A DNA stretch of 64,000 bases from Erythroxylum novogranatense (Eukaryota; Streptophyta; Magnoliopsida; Malpighiales; Erythroxylaceae), in contig JAIWQS010000266.1 of the NCBI GenBank assembly GCA_029891385.1, positions 372,001 through 436,000 on the forward strand, in the 5' to 3' direction. Under the pieces are notes generated by a model that was given only the letters and a program-made list of their open reading frames with translations, searched no databases and was not told where the DNA came from. This document shows, in pieces, positions 36,512 through 49,480 of the stretch. The translations under genes were made by a program, and so were the position numbers. Position 1 is the first letter of the stretch, and the number at the start of each line of letters is the position of its first letter.

Positions 36512-36805
36512 CAGCGGAGAATAAGCAGGGGGCTAAAAAAAAAAGGAGTATAAATGTAGTCAAAATGTAGAAGGGAGAATTTGATAAGTAAAAGAAGAGG
36601 GTAGTTGAGAGAAGTTAAGTTTGGTGGAGAAAATCTTTCAGCGATTAGGGTAGATTTGCTTTAAGGCTTAAGACACCAGAAGAAAAGGTCAGAAGTTAGA
36701 ATATAAAGGTGTCAATGGAGGGCGTGCTAGTGATCAAATTTCGATGTAAAATATTTTGATGACAAACAAATGGCCCTTAAATGATTGATTGATAAACGGA
36801 CGGAA
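36512..36805. other. Unclassified flank
   Basis: I see no gene, terminus or clear repeat here. The Helitron 5' end (TC) should lie near this stretch but cannot be fixed by eye. Confidence 0.5.
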
Positions 36806-36983
36806 AAAAATGCAAGCAATGATGGTTATTTCTGAATGCGTAGAGAAGAGTAAAGGCAAGCAATGATAGTAATTTCCGAAGAAGAGAAAATGACTGTAGA
36901 AGGTTAACCTGTTAGGAAGAAGAGTAAAGGCAAGCAATGACAGTAATTTTCGAAGAAGAGAAAAGGATGGTAGAAGGTCAACC
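36806..36983. repeat. 74-bp tandem repeats, left block
   Basis: Units with GGCAAGCAATGATAGTAATT recur about every 74-76 bp (two good copies near 36853 and 36928, one partial near 36810). The array is cut at 36983 by a solo LTR and continues at 49430-49480 and 51687-51790. Confidence 0.85.
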
Positions 36984-37435
36984 TTGTTGGACCCCGATTT
37001 TGAAGTAAAAATAAGAAATATTCAAAAGTGGATGAGTTGATTAAAATAAAGTTAAGTGACAAGAACTAAAAAGAAAAAGTGTGAAAATATGAAAAGTTTG
37101 ACTTTTTGGCCTTTGAGGGTTGACTTTTGATTTAGGCAAAATTTGATAAAATGGTCTTATGAAAACTTGTAGATTATGTTAAGAGCTTTCTGTAGACATA
37201 AAGTTTGTAATTTTTCGATATCGGGAGTGAAAGTTATGATCAGTCAAAGTTTAAGTGTGTTAGGGTTGACTTTTATTATGGTTGTAACTTTGACTGGAAA
37301 ATTTACCTAGTTAGAGGATAATTTAGCTTTGAAGTTCTTCATGAAAGTTGAAGGATTTGATTTGATCTTTATTTTGGTATAAAGTATAGAATTTTTCGAT
37401 CAAGGAATAATAAGTTATGATTTTTACAAGTTTAT

Positions 37436-40400
37436 TGTAACATCCTGTTACTGTTAGCAAGGGTATTCTGGTAAATTGGGACAGACTGATAGGTTGCATT
37501 GCATTCACTGACTGAGCATGCTACTGGCCTCTAAGTATAGAGGAACAGGTTACTGCATACACATTTATTCATAGGTACATACATTCATGATTTTTGGTAT
37601 TGAATTGCAAGCTGGGCCGATTGGGTATTGGATCGAGAGTTAAATGAGAAAGTAGAGTAATTGAGTTCAAATTACTGATTTAGAATTGTTTATGAGTGAT
37701 TGGTAGCGATAGTAGTTTATAGGAGGTTTTACGGAAGTTAGGAGAAAATGCGGATAGGAAATATTGAGTGATGAATAGTATTGCATAATCTTGAGAAAAT
37801 TGAATTATGGAAGTTGAAAATGGAAATTGGAGTATAGAATCATGTGTGATATGATTTAGCGGTTTTATAGGAATTTCTTTGGAATTTTTAGAGTTATGGG
37901 TTGAGATCGGAAAATGACTTAGAGGCGATAGATTCGATTAGGTGCCAAAAGCGGTCGACAAATGGCATGGGAAGAGCTGATTTGTGATTTTGAGAATATA
38001 ATCGTTGAACTATTGAAATTTAGAGACTGAAATCTGGTGATATGGAGACTTAGTTCTATAAATATTAGGGTTGAATGAAATTTGGGAGAAATTGGCTAAG
38101 GCATCTGAGTTTCTTCTTCTCTCCTCCACGGTGAGTCTCGATCTCTTCCCTTGGTATGAGTTTGCGATTGTTTCCTTCTTGGATCTCTTCCTTGTGTAAG
38201 GTTAGCTGGTTATTTGTGTTTAATGAAGGATTGAGGAGCTTGAGTGTTGATCGTGGAGGTTTGAAGGTTTTAGGGTTTCTGGTGATTTTGAGGATTTTGT
38301 GGATTGATCGTCGATTGGTAAGTTTTAATGGTTTTAATGTTGTTATTGATGGTTTCTCTGCATTTATGACATTTATTAGGGTTGATTTGAGTAGTTGAAG
38401 TGTTTTAATGGGAGTTTAGAGAAATGGCGGAAGATCGATCGGAGAAGGCGATCGGACCGTCGCTGACGTCATGACAATACCGATTATTGTAAACTTCGTC
38501 ATGACGAATAAATTGAATTTAATTAAATGTGTTAGTCGCGCGAGCTTGGGTGAGACGCGATGACGAATGGAAAAATGATGCGTCATGGCGAGCCTTTGGC
38601 GTCTTGTACAGCCGAGTAATCAGGTGTTACATGGCGAACGTTTTATCGTCATGACGAACCATTTGTCGACGTCATGACGAAGGCCCATGAGTCATGGCGA
38701 GGAAGCTGTTTCATTGGTTTAAATTATGGTTTATCGGGCATATCTTTTGGTGTAGACCTCAATTGAGGTAATTTCAGATTAGTTATGAAATAGGATAAGA
38801 AGCCTACTGGCGAGAATAATTATGGAAATTTGATTTGATTTAATTGGTGCTTGAATTATAGAGATTTAGGGTCAATTGTGATTTATAGTGTGACCTAAGT
38901 GTCAAATTGAGACTATTGAAGTTTTAATTGAGAATTTCAATGGATGTTATGACTCGATGAATAGGGAATTGCTATAGGAATACAAATTGAGGAAAAATTG
39001 GTGAATTTAGGATTGAATCAAATCGGGATTGATCCATTGAATGATGAGTTAGAATTTGGCCTATGAGATATCAAAATTGGGATTTAAATGGAAATCGTGA
39101 ACACGCATTGTCATTTAATGAGACATATGCATTCTTGCTGTTTAATTGTGATTGAGCGATTAGTAATGGACCGCATCTTGTCTTGTTATAGAGGCAGTTG
39201 GATCGTCGTTCCACGGACATTCTTTGGGACTTCGAGGCGATAGCTCGGAAGTAACGGTGAGTAACTAGTTGGTTTCTCAAATTCTTGAGTGTCTAAATGT
39301 TCACATGTTCTTGTAAATTACTTGATAGCGTGAAGTACATGATTCTTGAATTATATGTGATTGGATTACCTTGTATTATTCATTTGAAATGTAAATGACC
39401 GAGTTGCGTGTTCTTCTTGTATAGAAGCGAACAATGTGAATTACCTTTGTATGACCGCATGACTCTTGAAAAGTGCGATTGAATTGTATGTGTTTCTTGT
39501 ATTGGATTGGATTCTTGAATTCGATTCTTGTTACCTTTGGGCTTTATAGCCATACTTTGTAAATTCTTGAATCTTTGAATCTTGAATTCTTGTAAGTTCT
39601 TGAGAGATACACTCTTGGGCTTTTATAGCCATATCTTGAGCTCTTGAATCTTGAATTTACTAAACATTGCATTGCATGCATAAATGCGTGATCGGATAAA
39701 GGATTGTGACCCAGTTGCTAATTTCTTTGAAAAGAGCCTAGAGCTCGAACATCATCTTCGTCGGGCTTAGCAGGGAGAAATCACGACGACGTCCCAGCTG
39801 AACAACGGTGAGCACTTGGGCACAACACTAAATAATCGGAAAGAGTCTCATATGCATCATATACATACGGTGAAGCGCCAAATTGTGTGATGATTCTTGA
39901 AGCGTGTGATGCCATAATTCTTGTAAATTGTGATGTGATCACGTAAAGCTGCTCTATGGTGCTGAAATATTATTCTTGCATCGTATCTTGATATAGACTC
40001 GTATAATTGTTATATAATATTGTAAATTGATATTCTTGTGTCGTCTTTGTCTGCAATTTGCGTAATGCATGATTTGAGTGAACCATCGATGATGGTTTCT
40101 CACCGAGTTCATAAACTCACCCAACATTGCAATTATTTTTCAGGCAGAAGAGTACCCGTTAGCAAAGCGGGGTATGTTCTTGAGGATTCAGTGAAGGTCG
40201 AAGTCGGGATCGGTTAGTATACGCATTGCGTCTTTACTTTTGTACTAAAGTGTTTATTTTGTATTTGTAAAATTGACCTAAGTGGCTTTTGAAAATGAGT
40301 GTATCTATTGGGCGTGGTTGAATGAGTACCCAAAATTGAGTATAGAATTCGCGCAATTGTTATAGAAAGTAATGTCCGATTTTACGAGCGAGTGGTTATA

Positions 40401-40474
40401 CGCCATTCTCATGGGCACGGACGAATATCACTTTGTGGATGTCGGGTTGGATCCTGCGGGTGTGAAGTGTTACA
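37436..40474 (+). repeat. 5' LTR of nested non-autonomous element
   Basis: It starts TGTAACATCCTGTTAC and ends GAAGTGTTACA. It includes CGTCATGACG palindromes at about 38440-38700, two GGGCTTTATAGCC-like motifs (39540, 39618), a GCACTTGGGCACAAC motif near 39810 and the CCATCGATGATGG palindrome near 40083. No gene is supported. Confidence 0.92.
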
Positions 40475-42024
40475 TTTGTGGTATCGAGCCAGGTTATGCG
40501 ATGGTACATGGGCGTTACGAAATTGGTCTTGAGTCGCGTGCATTAAAGTCGTCATAGCGACGGTAATGCGATCCTAGTTGAGTCACGTGAGTATGTCCCA
40601 ATCGATTAAGGGGTTAGAAATGGCAAGGAAAGGATGATATGTTAGAATGTGATAGATGGAAAGCGTGGATAGCATGGAATAACGAAAGTGTATAGTTTGA
40701 TCGATAAAGAAGGATAAGTGTATCGGTATTGGTGGATATATTATGGATTGCGATACAGTGTTACATCGGGCATATCCTTGAATGTAGGATATGTATATGT
40801 GAAATTATAGTTATGGATTGATAGAGGTATTGAGATAAGGCGAAATTGCAAGGGATGTGTTTATTAGAGAGTGGAGTTCTTTAGAACTAGGCATTCCTTT
40901 GGATCGTCGAGAAATTGTTAAAGATTTTCAGGCTGATCTCTTTGAAAAAAAATATTGAGGAAAAACGTATGAATTATTTGAGTGATGAAAGAAAAAGAGG
41001 AATTTTCAATTCGAGTAGTGATTTGGAGATTTCGCAATATTGATCGAAGTGTCCCAGTAAAGGTTATGATGCGATCTGTTAAAATAGTGTAAAGTAATTT
41101 TATGTGTATAGGGACAAGTATAATCTCTAGGAATCATCGAAGTGTTGTGTTCCAGTAAGAGTGCACGGGAAGAGTAATAGAAAGTTAGAGTGTGAAATCG
41201 AATGGCTATTCGTGAGGATAACTAACGAGCGTATTCTTTGAGGCAATGTAAGCGACATTCTTGGAGTTAGTTGAGATATGAGATTGAGGTACAGTTAAGA
41301 TAGATTGTGTGATTAACGATCGTTATTTGGTGATACCATTCGAATAGTGCATAAGGAGTCGAATAGCGAAAAGAAGTCACAACCCCTATATTAGAGTGAT
41401 CGGGGCTAAACATAGTGAAGGCCATGATTGATTTGAGTTAATGATGATAAGTAAAATGAATACGTAATAAGGGTTGAGTGATCAAGCTAATGACCACGAG
41501 TCAAGCCGATTATTATCGAGATAATGAGAATCTTATAAGATTAGTGTTCTAACACTAAAAGAGATGTGTCGATAAGTAATAAATGAAATGTTTGAAGTGT
41601 ATAGCCTTGGCCAAATGCATAAATGGAGATAAAGGTAAATGGGTGAAACTAAATTCGTTATTAAAATGGCCTCTATGTCATCGTAGTGTAAATAAAGCTG
41701 GTAAGGTGGTTTAAACCTAAAAGATGATTTTGATTTGCAAAGTGTTTTATGGATTGGATTAATAAACATTATTAAGATCGATAAATGTGTTATTGATACC
41801 GAATGTAAAAATTGCGAGTTATTATAAGGAAACAGTTAAGGCAGTGGAGAAAATTGAGAATGGAAAAAGAGTAATTGATTGTATCGATTTCTGTTACTCG
41901 ACAGAATCTGGGCATATAAGGAAATGAGTGAGAATCAAAATAGAAAGTATTGGATCAATACCCCTATCTTTTTGATCTACTGTGTATGAAATTTCGAGGA
42001 CGAAATTTTTATTAGGAGGAGAAT
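40475..42024 (+). other. Internal domain, coding-free
   Basis: The region opens with a degenerate primer site (GGTATCGAGCC, about 40480) and closes with the polypurine run at 42009-42023. It is C-poor on the plus strand, like 4544-8080. I see no coding region. Confidence 0.85.
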
Positions 42025-45000
42025 TGTAACATCCGATTCTTTGTTAGCAAGGTATACAGTAAATTGGGACGGTGATAGGTTGCATTGCATTCATTGATTG
42101 AGCATGCTCTTGGCCTCTAAGTATAGAGGAACAGTTCTTGCATCGCATTTATTCATAGGTACATGCATTCATGATTTTTGGTATTGAATTACAAGCTGGG
42201 CCGATTTGGTATTTGGATCGAGAGTTAAATGAGAAAGTAGAGTAATTGAGTTCAAATTCTGATTTAGAATTGTTTATGAGTGATTGGTAGCGATAGTAGT
42301 TTATAGGAGGTTTTACGGAAGTTCGGGAGAAAAGCCCGGATAGGAAATATTTGAGTGATGAATAGGTATTTGCGTAATCTTGAGAAAATTGAATTATGGA
42401 AGTTGAAAATGGAAATTGGAGTATAGAATCATGTGTGATATGATTTAGCGGTTTTATAGGAATTTCTTTGGAATTTTTAGAGTTATGGGTTCGGATCGGA
42501 AAATGATTTAGAGGCGATAGATTTGATTAGGTTCCAAACCGGTGACAAATGGCATGGGAAGAGCTGATTTGTGATTTTGAGAATATAATCGTTGAACTAT
42601 TGAAATTTAGAGACTGAAATCTGGACTAATATGGAGACTTAGTTCGATAAATATTAGGGTTGAATGAAATTTGGGAGAAATTAGCTAAGGCATACGAGTT
42701 TCTTCTTCTCTCCCTCCACGGTGAGTCTCGATCTCTTCCCTTGGTATGAGTTTGCGATTGTTTCCTTACTGGATCTCTTCCTTGTGTAAGGTTAACTGGT
42801 TATTTGTGTTTAATGAAGGATTGAGGAGCTTGAGAGTGTTGATCGTGGAGGTTTGAAGGTTTTAGGGTTTCGGTGATTTTGAGGATTTTGTGGATTGATC
42901 GTCGATTGGTAAGTTTTAATGGTTTTAATGTTGTTATTGATGGTTTCTCTGCATTTATGACATTTATTAGGGTTGATTTGAGTAGTTGAAGTGTTTTAAT
43001 GGGAGTTTTAGAGAGAGAAATGGCGGAAGATCGATCGGAGAAGACGATCGGACCGTCGACGTCATGACGATCATTGGTATTTGTAGGCTTCGTCGCGATG
43101 AATAAATTGAATTTAATTAAATGTGTTAATTCGGCGAGCTTGGGTGAGACGCCGACGAATGGAAAAATTGATGCGTCATGGCGAGCCTTTGGCGTCTTGT
43201 GGCGAAGGGGAGTGTTCGCTTGGCGAAACGTTTTATCGTCATGCTTGACGACCATATGACGTCATGACGAAGGCCGCGTCATGAGCGAAGCTGTTTCATT
43301 GGTTTAAATTATGGTTTATCGGGCATATCTTTTGGTGTAGACCTCGATTGAGGTAATTTGATTAGTTATGAAATAGGATAAAGCCTACAACCGAGACTAA
43401 TTATGGGAATTTGATTTGATTTAATTGGTGCTGAATTATAGAGATTTAGGGTCAATTGTGATTTATAGTGTGACTAAGTGTCAAATTGAGACTATTGAAG
43501 TTTTAATTGAGAATTTCAATGGATGTTATGACTCGATGAATAGGAATTGCTATAGGAATACAAATTGAGGAAAAATTGGTGAATTTAGGATTGAATCAAA
43601 TCGAGGATTGATCCATTGAATGATGAGTTAGAATTTGGCTATGAGATATCAAAATTGGGATTTAAATAGGAAATCGTGAACACGCATTGTCATTTAATGA
43701 GACATATGCATTCTTGCACGTTTAATTGTGATTGAGCGATTAGTAATGGGTATCTTTGTCTTGTTATAGAGCACCGTTGGATCGTCGTTCCACGGACATT
43801 CTTTGGGACTTCGAGGCAATAGCTCGGAAATAACGGTGAGTAACCTAGTTGGTTTCTCAAATTCTTGAGTGTCTAAATGTTCACATGTTCCTTTGTAAAT
43901 TACTTGATAACGTGAAGTACATGATTCTTGAATTATATGTGATTGGATTACCTTTGTATTATTCTTGAAATGTAAATGGTAGGTTGCATGTTCTTCTTGT
44001 ATAGAATGAACAATGTGAATTACCTTTGTATGATTGCATGACTCTTTGAAAAGTGCGATTGAATTGTATGTGTTTCTTGTATTGGATTGGATTCTTGAAT
44101 TCGATTCTTTGTTACCTTTGGGCTTTATAGCCATACACTGTAAATCTTGAATCTTGAATCTTGAATTCATTGTAAGTTCTTGAGAGATACACTCTTGGGC
44201 TTTTATAGCCATATCTTGAGCTCTTGAATCTTGAATTCTTGAACCTTGCATTGCATGCATAAATCGTGATCGGATAAAGGATGTGACCCAGTTGCTAATT
44301 TCTTTGAAAAGAGCCTAGAGCTCGAACCTTTGTCTTGTCGGGCTTAGCAGGGAGAAAATCACGGCGTCCCCATGAACCTTGAATGAGCACTTGGGCACAA
44401 CACTAAATAATCGGAAAGAGTCTCATATGCATCATATACATGCTGATGAAGCGCCAAGGTGTGTGATGATTCTTGGCGTGTGATGCCATAATTTCTTGTA
44501 AATTGTGATGTGATCTTGTAAAGCTGTTCTATGCTCTTTGAAATATTATTCGATATCAGATATCTTGATATAGACTCTTGTATAATTGTTATATAATATT
44601 GTAAATTGATATTCTTGTGTCGTCTTTGTCTGTAATTTCGTAATGCATGATTTAGTGAACCATCGATGATGGTTTCTCCTTGAGTTCATAAACTCACCTA
44701 ACATTGCAATTATTTTCGAGGCAGAAGAGTACCCGTTAGCAAAGCGGGAGTATGTTCGAGGATTCAAGTGAAGGTCGAAGTCGGGATCGGTTAGGTATAT
44801 GCATTGCGTCTTTACTTTTGTCTTAAAGTGTTTATTTTGTATTTGTAAAATTGACCTAAGTGGCTTTTGAAAATGAGTGTATCCTATTGGGCGTGGTTGA
44901 ATGAGTACCCAAAATTGAGTATAGAATTCGCGCAATTGTTATAGAAAGTAATGTACCGATTTTCTGAGCAGTGGTTATACGCCATTCTCATGAGGCACGG

Positions 45001-45054
45001 ACCGGATATCCTTTGTGGATGTCGGGTTGGATCCTGCGGGTGTGGGGTGTTACA
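42025..45054 (+). repeat. 3' LTR of nested non-autonomous element
   Basis: It is collinear with 37436-40474 over its length, ending GGGGTGTTACA, and is followed by TTTAT. Differences include indels, many within the CGTCATGACG cluster (43050-43275). Confidence 0.92.
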
Positions 45055-45289
45055 TTTATTTTGTGATTTTAGCATGATTATTAGAGGACAGAACGTTTGA
45101 CCGGAAAATGGACTCCCTTAGAAGTCGAATTGAGTTTTATGTCCTTCGTGGAAGATGTAGAGCTTCCCTCAACCTTTCTATAGAGACTAAGTTTGTCAAA
45201 ATTGGAGTTCGGAATTAAGAGTTATGAATTTTGGAAGTTTCGAATTTTTCAAGTGACAAAAAAAAGAAAAAGAAAAAAAGGAAATGAAG

Positions 45290-45350
45290 TATCCCCGTCG
45301 CTAGGGCGACGCGTCGCCAGGGTGAGCTCGCCCTCGCCTCGCCCAAACGC
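45290..45350 (+). repeat. GC-rich palindrome cluster of the 36984 LTR
   Basis: GGCGACGCGTCGCC and related pieces form inverted repeats in AT-rich DNA. A conserved CTTTTCCGTCCGACATCC lies about 110 bases downstream. The position matches clusters in other LTR families. Confidence 0.8.
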
Positions 45351-47581
45351 GGGCGTTTCCGCTGATGCGACGCCGTTTCCTTCCCTTGCTATACGGCACC
45401 GTTTTGATTTCCTTGTTAGTTTCCTCCTCCAATCCGACCTTTGTTCACTATTTTGCTCATATCTTTTCCGTCCGACATCCGATTGAGTTGATTCTTGCGG
45501 CGTTGGCTTCCTAAGACAATTCCCTACATTTTAATGTAGAATTTGTAATTTTATTAGATTAAATTAATGGTGATTAATTTAATCAAAGTGAGTCGGGAAA
45601 TCTTCTGAACATAGTTCAGTATTTTGCAAAATTTGGGATCTGTGGAGATTCGATTGAAGTGATTCTTGAGGCGAAATAAAGTTAAGACAAGGGACTACAA
45701 ATCATATGAAGAAATGAAATGTCAATTTTGCCCCTAAGACCTTAAAATTATGAATGGAAGTTATGATTTGTTTGTAGTTTTTGGATTAGGAACATCTGAG
45801 AGTATTTTAAGCATAACTTTTGACCTGGGAATTGAACTGAGGCGATTCTTAATTTGAATTAAACTATAGACATAAGGCTACAATTGTTATGAAGACATTG
45901 AGTTTCAATTCTGGGATTAAGAATGTAAATTTCTGGAATTAAATTAGAGTAATGTTTAGTCTCGGATTTTTCATAGGTCCGATAGTAGTTCGGCTATAAC
46001 TTCTTCGTTTCTGATCCGAATTGAGCGCGGTCGGTGGCGTTGGATTCGTATGATCGAGAGGAACATTTCTCAAGAAAGAAATTTTAACAAATTCCTTCAA
46101 ATTGATAGTGCAAATCAAAGCCGCAAGTGAGAATGGCATAAAGTAAAGTGTAGGGGCAATTTTGGAATTAAGCTAAAGAGTAAGGGTAAATTGGTCAATT
46201 ACCCCTCATTTTAAATGACTTGGCAGTTTAAAATTAGATGATTGTCGTTTGGAGTAGAGGAATCTAGAAGATTTGAGAAGAAGAGAAGAAAATGAAAGAA
46301 GAATAAGGAGAAGAGTAGAGAGAAGATTCGGTTATGGTGGAAGAAGAGAGAGAAAGTGAAATTTTCGAAACTTTTGGGATTTCTAGCTTGAGTTTTGAGT
46401 TAGTTTCAAAGGAAAAAGATGGAAAATGAAGGAAGCTTGCTTTGGGAACCAAGAAATCCGAAATTTGAAGAAGAAAAGAGGTAAGAGAAAATTTTGAGCT
46501 TTGAGATTTTGATGAATTTTTGGTTGAGAAACATGGAAAATGTTATGGGTATGTGATATATGAAGTCAATTTTGATGTATATGCCTTAGGTTGTGTTTAA
46601 TTTTGGATGATTGATTAATTGGGATTATGCCCAAATTTCATAATTTGGGAGTTTTGGAAATTGTTAGTGTAGAATCATGGACAATATTATGGATTGGTGA
46701 TATATGAAATCAATTTTGAAGAAATTGTGATTTATGATATTGAATTTAGATAAATTGGTTTAGGCCAATTTTGAGATTTAGGGATTTTTGAAATTGGTGG
46801 TTCAGATATCTTGAAAGTAGTATGAATTGATGAATTATGACATCAATTTTGAAAATTAAGTTATTTATGAGATTGAATTTGAGTGAATTGGTTTAGGTCA
46901 AGTTTTGAATTTGGGGATTTTAGAAATTCTGGTTTTAGAAAGCTTGGAAAAATGATAAATTTGGGTTCCCTATAGTTAATTTTGAGAATTATGCAAATTA
47001 TGATGTGGAATTTGAATGATTATGGCTTAGGTCAATTTTAATTGATAGAAGAAAGAAGCGAGGATCAAATTGATGATCATGGCGAGTTCTAGCATCATTT
47101 CGAGGTGGGTAGTATATTTATTTGTTGAATTTTAAGCTAAGCATGTGAAATTGAAAATTTAAGAAGTAAATTTTTGATAAATTAATGTTTATATAAATGT
47201 TTGAAAAATTATGATTTCGAAGGATTAAATTCCTTATTGTGGAAATGATTTTTAGAAAATGCAAGGTTTATGAAATTCAGGGTTTTCGAATTATTTGAAT
47301 AATTTGAGAAATGTGCTTTGTAAATTTTGAATAAGTTTGAATAATGATTCAAATGAATTATTGCATTCATGATTATGAATTTTGATTGATTGTGATATGT
47401 GATTAAATTGATGATTTGAATTGCATTAGAATTGTTATATGATTTTCATGTGTTATGAGAATGTGTCAAGTATTGACACTATTTGATGTTATGATATAAA
47501 AGTTTAAAAGTAAGATTTGAAAAGTGCCTTGAGCAATCCGAATTGTTAGGTTTGAATTATGTGTTATGTAGGTTTGGTCGG

Positions 47582-47753
47582 GTCCCATCGTGGGACGAAA
47601 GCACTTGTACATTTTATAGCTTTCTCGGGCTGCCCGCTAGTGGCATGGAGCTCCGATTTCGGACTCCCTTCACGGCTACACTGGACCGCTATGCGGAAAA
47701 GTGTAGTACGTTCTGTTCACGACTGCACAGGACCGCTATGCGGGAATGTGCAG
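47582..47753 (+). promoter_or_regulatory. Cluster of five stem-loops inside an LTR
   Basis: Stems in order: GTCCCA/TGGGAC around TCG (47582-47596); CGGGC/GCCCG with one loop base (47626-47636); GGAG plus TCCGA with TCGGA plus CTCC (47647-47667); CTACAC plus CCGC with GCGG plus GTGTAG around TAT (47676-47706); CTGCAC plus CCGC with GCGG plus GTGCAG around TAT (47723-47753). The last two are tandem copies whose outer stems differ by an A-T to G-C pair exchange. This suggests selection on a fold, in RNA or DNA. Function unknown. Confidence 0.75.
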
Positions 47754-49072
47754 TACGTTCTGTTTTGGACTGAACTAGACCATTTGATGTGTTATGTGCT
47801 TTTGTTTCGTTTCTAAGTGTGATGCATTGATGCTTTTAAATTTGATTATGAAATAAGAAGGAATTGAGAATTTTGAGAAATGAGAAGATGAGATTTGCAA
47901 ATGTAAGATTTTGGAAATGTTTTATGAACGATTTGAAAAGTGAACGATTTGAAAGATAAGCTTTGAAAGGTTTCTACCATGAAATGTTTGAAAATATCAA
48001 ACTTCTTGAAAATGAGTTTTCCGCTTATTGTTCAATTTATAAATATATTATCCACGAGCTTTGTGCTCACCCCCCTTCATCTCCATCTCCAGGTTCCAAG
48101 CAGGAGATCGGATGAAAGTATGTCAAGACGTTTGGTTTGATTTGGTATGATTTGGCTTTTTGTGTAAATTAAGATTGGATATGGCTTGAATTTTCATATA
48201 TGTATATGATTTATGAAGTTCGTATATAATTGGGTATGAGTTAGGGAATTGGTTATGATTACGATTGAGTTGTATTCGGATTACGTTACGGATTTGTATA
48301 TTGTATTGAAGCATAATTTCTATTTGATGTGGATTGAGATATATTGAATTGTATTTAGATATAGGAGTGTGTCTATTCTCTTTGAGATCCGGACGGAGGT
48401 CCAGTAGATTTCTTGATTGTATGATTGATTGGGATTTGTTTAGAAGTGAATTTTGAACACTTTGCGGGTTTTGGGTTAGGTTAAATCGGTAGTTATCTTT
48501 GCGAATTTTGATAAAATTAGTACGAATATGAATTTTGAGATTAATACCAATGTATAAGAATATGGTTAAGAGTTGAGATTTGGCATGAGAAAGAATTTCC
48601 AAGAAAAAGGATATAAGATTGCTTTGTATGAGTTTCATTAAGAAAAAAAAATTTATACCTAATTTTCGTATTGGATTAGTTTTAGGTTTCCAACGCGACG
48701 CTTCTTTAAGATAATTTATGCACGGACGTCGTACATTTATTATGTGATTCGATTTGCCCTCATTTGTAGACTTTGATTGTAAGTTTGAATTCAATCCGTT
48801 TGTTAAGTATTGATTCTGCTTCGCTTCGTTTTGCTTCGATACTTTTGTATTTCGTTTCACTTCGAAATCCGTTAGTTTGGTTCGATCCGTCTCAGTTTCG
48901 CCTTTGATTGTAACCGTTCCGATTCGTTTCTTTCGATTCTGTATTCGATTTGCTTCCGCTTTCGCTTTGTTTGTCGTTATCGAATTCAATTTATCCAATT
49001 TGAATTCACCTCATTTTTCGTATCCGTTTTCGCTTTCCGGTTGGGATTCGGTTCCCGGATCGGGTCCCAACA

Positions 49073-49480
49073 AACTTGTCAGGAGTAGGACGTGTATAAT
49101 AATTAGAAACGTGGATTAACAAGTTGTTTGATTTGATAGTTCATACATTGTGGGGGTTAGCGTGTCTTTCCTTGCGGCAAGTAAAAAATGAAATCTATCA
49201 CCTATGAATTGAAACGTCTTGTCTAATTCTCCTCATGTTTGCTAAGTTCTTCAATACATTTTTGGCAGGAATCGACATTATTACAGCAGTTACAAGATTA
49301 TTCGATACAAGAAAAACAGATCTGAATGTCTGGTTCATACATTTTGGGGGTTAGCGTGTCTTTCTTGGACACAAGTAAAAAATGATGACGGTCTCCAGAA
49401 ATCTATCAGCTATGAATTGACACGTCAATCTCTATTAAGAGTAAAGGCAAGCAATGATAGTAATTTCGAAGAAGAGAAAA
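49073..49480. repeat. Host repeat between two solo LTRs
   Basis: The sequence continues from 36983 and closely resembles 51780-52140: GTAGGACGTGTATAATAATT, then CATACATTGTGGGGGTTAGC. The latter phrase recurs at about 49333, so there is an internal duplication of about 190 bp. It ends in a 74-bp unit cut by the LTR at 49481. Confidence 0.8.

Larger units (their letters stand above)
37436..45054 (+). mobile_element. Non-autonomous element with LTRs longer than its interior
   Basis: Direct LTRs at 37436-40474 (3039 bp) and 42025-45054 (3030 bp) flank only about 1550 bp. TTTAT lies at 37431-37435 and 45055-45059, a perfect target duplication. A primer-site-like GGTATCGAGCC follows the left LTR, and a GACGAAATTTTTATTAGGAG pre-PPT and polypurine run precedes the right LTR. 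No gag or pol is present, so it needs proteins from another element. The intact duplication and similar LTRs show it was mobile. Confidence 0.92.
36984..49072 (+). mobile_element. Solo LTR of 4.47 kb, split by a nested element
   Basis: It begins TGTTGGACCCCG and ends CGGGTCCCAACA. Removing the nested element at 37436-45054 and one TTTAT leaves about 4470 bp of one continuous LTR. The flanks are AACCT (36979-36983) and AACTT (49073-49077), a 5-bp duplication with one mismatch. No primer site follows 49072, so this is a solo LTR, presumably formed by recombination between two LTRs. The same family in minus orientation makes the element at 55074-60344. Confidence 0.85.

Noticed and set aside
42800..44260. 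Frames of 151 and 188 codons on the minus strand
   Set aside because: They fall inside the 3' LTR of a coding-free element; the sister LTR at 37436 does not keep them open.
48123..48998. 291-codon minus-strand frame
   Set aside because: It lies within a solo LTR, is rich in Asn, Ile and Lys as expected from AT-rich DNA, shows no motif, and opposes the LTR's sense.
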